Assembly: GCA_006384855.1 (NCBI GenBank)
Contig: VCJN01002064.1
Location: 1-64,000 of the forward strand
Source: Tetraselmis striata
Lineage: Eukaryota; Chlorophyta; Chlorodendrophyceae; Chlorodendrales; Chlorodendraceae
Reading direction: 5' to 3'
Length of the DNA: 64,000 nt
The translations under genes and the position numbers were made by a program. Of this stretch, positions 57,601 through 64,000 are shown one piece after another (position 1 is the stretch's first letter; each line of letters starts with the position of its first letter). The notes below the pieces were generated by a model, which saw nothing but the letters and a program-made list of their open reading frames with translations, did no database searches and had not been told where the DNA came from.

Positions 57601-60600
57601 CCGGTGTGACAAGGCAACACAGCCGGGGCGCGAGGGGCCACCAAGGCAGCGTCAGGACGCAGGAGGGGGCGGGGAGGGGTCCCCACTGCCATGAAACAAA
57701 GCTGCCCATGATGTGAAAAGCCATTACCATTGTTACATGCTCATCATTGAGTGAGGGGTTCATACTATATCTGCCACCTCACTAAATCAAGAATAATAAG
57801 TGACCACAATAAGTTAACAATAGGTGGACAATGGAGCGGCGGTGTCAATCTTTCGAAGATGTATTTTCAATCCTTATTACCCTAGCACCATTGTACAACC
57901 TGTGCTATTGACAGCGTCACTAGGGTTTATTGTCACTATTAGGTTCATTAGGCTCACTATGCTTAGGGTTGTCGCTAGGCTATTAGTAAGTTTACATGTT
58001 GGACATAAAACGCTAAAAATCGATGTAGCCTATCATCGCCCTACGGCTTGCAGTGTGCAAAGATACCAAAATCCGCGGACCCTACCATAGCAGAAATGGC
58101 ATATTGTCATCCGCTTTGTCTTTAGGGTATATATATGTGAAACTCATGCCCTATCTACAATACGGCATGGATTGCATGCATGGCGCACTCGCAAAGAGTT
58201 TTAATCTAACAAACACCAACCGGTACTTTAAAAATGTGGTCAGTGTCAAATTAAACCTTGAAAATTACCCTCAAAGCCCTAAACGCAGACGATACCAAAT
58301 TGTCCAAAGTGCTACATGCATAGGGATTCGGTTACAGCCCTAAGCTACATCACTCCCAGGCACGCACCGCTTGATGGCGCTGCAGCTGTAGGCGTCCTTG
58401 GGGAAGTTGAGCGCCAGCCGGCGCCAGAGCTGCATCGCTGCAATCAGCAGGTCGGGCGAGAGGACCACTGTGCCCGGGAAGGGGTACAGCTTGAAGAGCT
58501 GGCGGTACAGGCGGTAGTACACCGTCCAGTTGAGCGCCTCAAAGAGCACGAGCGACGACTTTTGCCCCTTGCGCAGCACGGACAGCTTGCTTAGTCGCTT
58601 GGCATGAGGCCTGCAGCAGTGCGGATCAAGGAGAGGGGGTCAGCGCCGTGGTTTTGCTTGAAATAGATGTGCGATCACGTAGCCACCCGGAACCACGTAA
58701 CCCGTAGCCACAAGTTACGTGGTCACGTGGATGCCGGAAACGGGTGGTACGGGGTTGCGGGTGGCTACGAACCACGTCGTAACCACGTTATACCCGCAAC
58801 TACACTGTATTGCGCAGTTGGGTTTCCAATAATATATAAGACGATTGCCAAGAATGCGATGTTTTGGAACCCCCGGCCCGTAAAGCACTAAAGCGACGAG
58901 AGCGATAAGATATATTTATATGGAAATCTATCAGAATACCGGTATCTGTACTGTAAATACATGAATACTGCATGGAATTTCCGACGATGCCTCGATAATG
59001 CAAAACATCATACGTACGGGTACCGACGTACGATCTAGCTAGACACAGACATTGTTTAGCTATTAAATACAACTCGTCGTCCGCGTTTAGCCCAACCTGA
59101 TGTGTCGTCAGCGGAAAACATACGGTAGCCTGCGCGACGTTAACACCATTGTTTGCCCCCAGAATCACGGCGCCGGCACTATATTAACAAGAACTTCGTC
59201 ATGGTTCATTTATTCTTTTGTCCAGATTCGAGCCATTAAGGGCAGGCACCCGTATACAATAATTAACACGTCACAGTAAATAGGCGCCCCGTGAAGTCTC
59301 TCATTTATATGGTCTCTGGATAGGCGCGTCGGCACCTGCAGCGATGTGTGTGTGCCCTATGGCGACAGACTACTGTATCCCGTAATATAGTCGCCCTTAT
59401 TCCGTGGACGGCTACTATTAAGGTTCGATATGCGCATGCCTATTCAGGTATGAAAAAGAAACGTTGTACAAGCTCTTTCGGGATGGCGATTGATGAATAA
59501 ACAAGAAGCCCCATACACATGACTACAAATATATTATAAGTTGGTCGGCATCATCGTACGTTTGCATCATAGCGCAATGGTGGCGGGATGCCCGGCGGGT
59601 ACGGCTACTAGGTGTGGCAGCCGCCTGGGGAGGGGGCTACCACCTGTTGCAGATGTCAAAGGTGGTCTTGATGCCCACAAAGCGGCGGAAGCCCATGACG
59701 GGCGCGTGGTTGATGCGCATCACCGCGTCGTGCGCGTCGATCTCGTTGCCGTAGCGCGAGTGCAGCAGGCTTCCGCTGTTGGAGATGATGGCGCAGGTGC
59801 CGAAGCGCCACCGCGTGTCGTTGTATGGCAGCAGGTCCAGGTCCTCCGCCAGGAAGCCCACCTGCTCCACCGCCTGGCGGGCGCCCCGGCAACAGGCAAA
59901 GGGGCGGGGGTGGGTGGGGGGGGGGGGGGGGGGGGGGGGCTCAGGGCCGCCGCCAGAGGATTGGCGCCATCATGCCATCAACTTGGCAGAGGGGTGGCAT
60001 TGTACGGATGCCGATGCACAGATATGAACCCGCATTACAAGCCTCAAATTGGGGGCGCATGCAACCCATCAGAACATTCGCTGTGATTCCGCTGTAGTTT
60101 CGTCCCCGTTGGACCGCAGGCAGGCCGGCGGGTGCTTATTCGAAGTGTTTATACTACCGCAGCGGCACCCGCACCAGCGGTGAGCGTTAGACGTCAATAC
60201 AATCGCATCCGCCAGCACCGACCTTCGCTACTTGTTGATGATCCAGAGTGAGCGAGCGGGGGGGGGGGGGGGGGAGGGGGGGAAGGCGGGGGCTACAGAA
60301 GATTAGCTCAGAGCATTGCCCTCTCTCAATTAAGTGTGCAGCTAGAGCCTCACGGCCTGCATCGAAACCTATGGGAGCCGGCGCGCCAATACGAGCCCGT
60401 CACACAAACCCCAAGTTGGAGCCGCATGCTACCTACAAGCAAATGGCCTTCTTGGTAGCATGTCGCCCCTACTTGGTGCTCACATGGCGGGCACATAGCG
60501 GTGCGCCGGCGCTCATACTTGGCTAGGGACTCTTTGCCCCTGCAGCCATTGAATTGGAAGCGTATGTATATGCTGTCTACATGTCACGGGCATAACGAGG

Positions 60601-63600
60601 GAAGAGAAAGAGGGGGGGGGGGGGGGGGGGGGGGTGCATGCTTGGCTAAAGGTGCCGACCCGACTATAAGAACCCAGTTTTTTGCTCTCAGAACTGGGGT
60701 GCTAGCGAATGTTCTTAATACTCGTAATGATTTCGAGATGTATTAGTCTGAATTTGGACCTATAAGGACACAGCGCGTTGTTAATTTCTTCGTTCTTATA
60801 GTCGGGTCAGCACCCGTAATCATGTGAGGGACACGCCTTAGTTGATCATAACGCTGGAGGCCCACGGCATGCGATCGCATCCACGGGTGCCGGCGCGGTA
60901 GTGCAAACAGTTCAAATAGGAACCCGCCCGGCCTGCCGGAGGTCCAATGTAGACGAAACTGTAGTGGAATTCGGACGAATGTTCTGATAGGTTTCATACG
61001 GGATTTTTATCACAAGCTTAACCCGAGGCTTGTTACAGGGATTTCCGCAGTTAAGCCCGCACCTATAGTAGGCGTTGATCAATAATTATAATATATAATA
61101 CAATATCTTCATATTAACAATAACATAAAAATATAATATCATAGATTTATGTAATAACAGTATTATGCTAAGAACGATAATGTATTATTAGTATTATGAT
61201 GATCATTCAAGTGACATAAGATATTGCTTTCTCCTCTGTTGTTGCTGCCCATCCCCATGCATCATCGGGGGGAGAAGGGAAGGGGGGGGGGGGGGGGTAC
61301 CCTCGGCGTCGTCAACTTGGCATCACATTCGAAATCGTGCGGCATGGTGCTGCGGGCGATGCCGGCACCGGGATTGGGGGGGGCGGGGGGGGGGGGGGGG
61401 GGGGGTGCTGCGCACCTGCTCGCCGCTGGGCAGCAGGGTGGGGTAGCGCAGGATGGCGGAGCGCGGGCGCCCGTTGGCGCTGATCCAGCCGCCGCGCTGC
61501 CCGTCCGCCTCAAACTGGTGCTGGTGCAGCAGGAAGTGTGTGCGGTTGAGCAGGTACAGGCGCTCCTCGCTGTTGTCCTGACGCGCCGCACCCCCCACCC
61601 CCACCAGACACATACGGCCTCAGCGCCACGCGCCCTCGTGCGGCCCTGAGAGCACATCTGGATGCAGCATGCACATACTGCGTGCAACCCAAGCCCCCCC
61701 CCCCCCCCCCCCCCCAAAATGACCTCACCTTGGGCCAGCCAATGCCACCAAACTGGCCGCTCATGGGGTGGTGCCACTTTGGCTCGCCACCTGCGCCAAG
61801 ACAGGGAAAAGCGAGCGGCAAGAAGGGGAGCGGGGAGGGAAAAAGAGGGTCATGCTGTCATGCCACATGGAAAGGGGGGAGGGAGGAAGGAAAGGAGGAG
61901 GGGGTTTGGGGGAGCATTTCCTCCTCTATGGGGCGGAAAGGGGGGGGGGGGGGGGGGTTGTGGCAGAGTGGCGGGTTGCGGCCGTGTCGGCAAGATGGTG
62001 CAATCGCGCGAAGAAGCCATGCCGCCATAGTGGTATGCATCCGTGCCATGCTAAATGATGCCCCGGGGGAGGAGGTCCGATGGAAGGCAGGAGAGGTTGC
62101 TGTTATGGCATGAGATATCATGATGCTGTGCTGATATATGTTTTGCCGGGGGGGGGGGGGGGGGGGGGGTTAAATGTTGCGCCAGACGGAGGAAAGGTGG
62201 GAGGAGGGGTTGGGGTGGGGTTGGGGTTGAGGTTGGGGGAGGGCTAGGGTCTGGCAACCCCTCCGCTGCGCACCCAGCGTGATTGGCCGCTCCGGCGGGT
62301 GGCTGGCCGGCAGCTCGTCGCCCTGCTCCGCGCCCTCGCCCTCCTCCTCCGCCTCGCCGCCCTCACCGCCGCCGCCCACCGGCACGTCCTCCATGTCTGC
62401 CACGTACCGCCGCGCCTCCGCCTCCGAGATGGCCTCTATAGACACGCCGGCCCCCCCTCCTCCCCCCTCCGTCTCCCTCTCCCCCTCCCGCTGCTGCTGC
62501 CCCTGCTGCCTGGGCGTCCCTCTGCCTCCCCCCTCGCGCACGGCGGCCCGCCCCGCCGCCACCCCCACCTTGCCGCCGCGCCCGCGGCTGCTGCGGCCCA
62601 GCTTGGCCGCGCCCCCGCGGCTGCCCGCTCGCTCCGGCTGCGGCTGCGGGGGCGGCTGCGGCAGCGCTCCATCCCGAGGCGTGACGCCCCCTGCGAGCCC
62701 CACCCCGAGCAGCACGCCGGCGACATGGGGACGGCGGCACACCACATGCATCGTGCTCAGGGTTGCAGAACCTGATGTGTGGGTGCCCAAACGCACCTAT
62801 ATACAACCTTGTTTATGAGCCTCAAATTGGGCTTGCGCGCCATCGAAATGAACATCCGCAGTAGTTCCGCAATAGTTTCCTCCAAATTGGACCTCTTGAC
62901 AGGCACGGCAGGTTCATATGCCTAATGCTCTTCTTGCCACTTCAGCACCGATTGTGGTGTTAATGCAAGCTGCGACGCCTGCCCAGCAGTCACCTGCCGC
63001 TTGCCGAGCTCCCCGCATTATGAACAGCAGCTCGCAAATGAGCGCCGCCCCACCGAACCCCCCCACCCCTTCCGCCTCCGCCATCCCCACCGCCATCACC
63101 CCCCCCCCCCCCTCCCGTTTGTTCCTGCGCCTCCTACCCAGTCAAGCATCACGGGTGCGTCCGAGACCAGCCATTCGATGCAGCAGCTCACCCCCCCCCC
63201 CCCCCCCAAGACTTTCAGGGCTGGAAAAGGGGCGCCATAGGGAAATGGGGGGGGGGGGGGGGGGGGGGGGGGAGGGGGGTGCGCACCCGAGGTGTACTTG
63301 GCCTGCATGAGCTCCGTCTCCTCGCGGCCTATGCGGTGCCGTGGCTTGTACGTCGCCATCTGGATGGACTGGTACAGCACCGACAGCACCAGCTGTGCAG
63401 CAACACAAGGGGGGAACCTCAGCACCAGGGTGTTGCATGGCACGGGCAGATGATGGCCGGTGACGGCGCAATACAGATTGGCCACCGATGCCAGAGGTGC
63501 ACCGGTATGGCACGCCCTCAACACGTCATGATCATGCCGGACCTCAGCGGTTATATGGTCCGTACTGATTCGCATTATTGCATGCATGGGTGCAGCAGTG

Positions 63601-63972
63601 CATGACACGAGGGCACAAGCCGCATAGCCCATTGAGCCTGAAGCGCTGGTAAATTGTAAGACACACCCTGTTATGTCAAACTTGTGCCCCGAGTCCGGAG
63701 TCAGGTGCAGCCCTGGTTAGCAATGGCGAGCACGCCTCGCGCCGATGGTCAGATGGGGGGTGATGGGTCAGAAGGGACGCGGGGCAGGCCTGGGAAAGAG
63801 AACTGGAGGGTTATCGGCGAAGCCATGATATTGGGGGATGGGGGAGGGGCGTGAGAGGACGCGCCGGCGCGGCGGGGAGGAGGCGACCCGCGGTTGAGTA
63901 CCCAATGTCTAAGCTCCCGAGCTGTACCAAGAAATCGTCGGCGGGCCGTGCCTGGAAGTCAGGGACCGACAG
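54655..63972 (-). CDS. GT29 sialyltransferase-like protein (5' end unresolved, probably off window)
   Basis: Exons, in gene order: 63287-63392, 62274-62690, 61729-61790, 61416-61577, 59644-59873, 58368-58610, 57474-57597, 55850-55972 and 54655-54762. These close to 524 residues; an earlier exon at 63902-63972 (LSVPDFQARPADDFLVQLGS) is tentative because its phase does not join. Sialylmotif L reads RFGTCAIISNSGSLLHSRYG, NEIDAHDAVMRINHAP and FVGIKTTF. Sialylmotif S reads PSSGFFALVFAAQMCNQIDM and YGF, and motifs III/VS appear as KYHYFDDE. Four Cys flank the motif S region. GT29 enzymes are type II Golgi proteins transferring sialic acid or, in plant relatives, other sugars; the substrate here is unknown. 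Exon 62274-62690 encodes a long Gly/Glu/Arg-rich stem. The last intron needs a GC donor (AAG/GCGCGC) to keep frame. Introns hold two SINEs, several R2 copies and many poly-C tracts. Confidence 0.85.
55015..55258 (+). mobile_element. tRNA-derived SINE, copy 2 (diverged)
   Basis: It shares GCAATATCGGCCCGGCGTGT, a TGATGCATTA/TAGCCCTTCGGGG block, GGCTATGCCAGAAC and GCAGCTTCGGCCGAT with copies 1 and 3. The head GTTCGATTCCCGATGG resembles a B box. It sits in the last intron of the GT29 gene, antisense. Confidence 0.75.
55317..55430 (-). repeat. R2 interspersed repeat
   Basis: The reverse complement carries TTCGTCTCTAAGTTGACCTC, TGGCGGGCAG and CGCAGTATTCTTGTTACCGC. Confidence 0.6.
55460..55590 (-). 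repeat. R2 interspersed repeat, second adjacent copy
   Basis: Near-repeat of the 55317-55430 copy (GCCCGCCAGAGCCCAACTTA, GAGACGAA). Words such as CCTAACATATAGGTTGCG recur between the two, suggesting a local duplication. Confidence 0.55.
56935..57212 (+). mobile_element. tRNA-derived SINE, copy 3 (most complete)
   Basis: The head TTGTCCGCTCGGTTGAGCGG (A-box region), CTCGTATGCGAGAGATCC and GGGCTCGAATCCTGG (B box) resembles a tRNA, closest by eye to tRNA-Ala. The body (GGCCCGGCGTGTCCCGGG to GATGACCCGGGGCGAGC) and a T-rich 3' end follow. It lies inside a GT29 intron, antisense. No clear target duplication is seen. Confidence 0.85.
57226..57278. repeat. GC-rich palindrome in AT-rich surroundings
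   Basis: The centre GTACACGTGTAC (57245-57256) is flanked by GCGGCCGC on both sides, with four extra bases in the left arm. Outer TTATTAT/ATAATAA extends the symmetry. It lies just after SINE copy 3. Confidence 0.85.
60042..60176 (+). repeat. R2 interspersed repeat, near full length
   Basis: AAGCCTCAAATTGGGGGCGC, CGCTGTAGTTTCGTC, TTGGACCGCAGGCAGGCCGG and a terminal GGCACCCG follow the family order. It lies in a GT29 intron. Confidence 0.65.
60651..60814. mobile_element. MITE-like element with 23-bp terminal inverted repeats
   Basis: The left end GGTGCCGACCCGACTATAAG and AAC is matched by the complement of the right end (60792-60814) with one mismatch. The 164-bp element has no coding capacity and lies in a GT29 intron. 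Flanking target duplications are not evident. Confidence 0.75.
60893..60985 (-). repeat. R2 interspersed repeat, inverted
   Basis: The reverse complement reads ACAGTTTCGTCTACATTGGA, CCTCCGGCAGGCCGGGCGGG and ends GGCACCCG. Confidence 0.65.
62817..62930 (+). repeat. R2 interspersed repeat, diverged
   Basis: Begins GAGCCTCAAATTGGGC and keeps CCGCAATAGTTTCCTCCAAA and TTGGACCTC, with a degenerate 3' end. It lies in the GT29 intron between 62690 and 63287. Confidence 0.5.
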
Positions 63973-64000
63973 CTGGGGTAAAGGGGGAGGGGGTCGAGGG

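Overview
This window looks like nuclear DNA of a green alga (chlorophyte). It carries a photosystem I-type chlorophyll a/b protein, a plastid-type starch synthase and two Ycf49/DUF3593 proteins of plastid-lineage type. All are split by spliceosomal introns with GTGCG/GTGAG donors, and coding sequence is GC-rich while spacers are AT-richer. The species is not identifiable from sequence alone. No bacterial operons, rRNA genes, CRISPR arrays or convincing functional tRNA genes are present.

Layout. 0.1-1.7 kb (minus): 5' part of an organophosphate/phosphate antiporter (GlpT/SLC37 type). 6.9-9.8 kb (plus): Atg22-like transporter. 10.5-15.7 kb: a divergent pair of Ycf49/DUF3593 paralogues whose domain orders differ. 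18.5-21.4 kb (plus): Vma12/TMEM199-type V-ATPase assembly factor. 22-24.9 kb: 397-bp satellite array. 26.2-27.0 kb (minus): MYND zinc-finger protein. 29.3-34.2 kb (minus): adenylylsulfate (APS) kinase in three exons. 38.5-43.0 kb (plus): starch synthase in ten exons. 44.2-45.6 kb (minus): LHCI-type antenna protein. 46.9-48.0 kb (plus): RNA polymerase subunit RPB8, whose second exon lies between inverted copies of one satellite. 48.3-50.3 kb: 223-bp tandem array. 54.7-64 kb (minus): GT29 sialyltransferase-like gene running off the right edge.

Gene structures were rebuilt by eye from conserved protein segments and splice sites with compatible phase. For seven genes the exon phases close exactly (Atg22-like, plus-strand Ycf49-like, Vma12-like, APS kinase, starch synthase, LHCI, RPB8). 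The GT29 gene closes only if one GC-AG intron is accepted, and the antiporter remains partly unresolved.

The genes do not form one pathway. The starch synthase, LHCI protein, Ycf49-like pair and probably the antiporter point to the plastid; Vma12-like and GT29 point to the ER/Golgi; Atg22-like to the vacuole. Between and inside genes lie several repeat families: a tRNA-derived SINE with T-rich tail, LINE-like 3' fragments, small inverted-repeat elements, a roughly 140-bp interspersed family and two satellites. About fifty long poly-C/poly-G tracts are also present, many close to splice sites.
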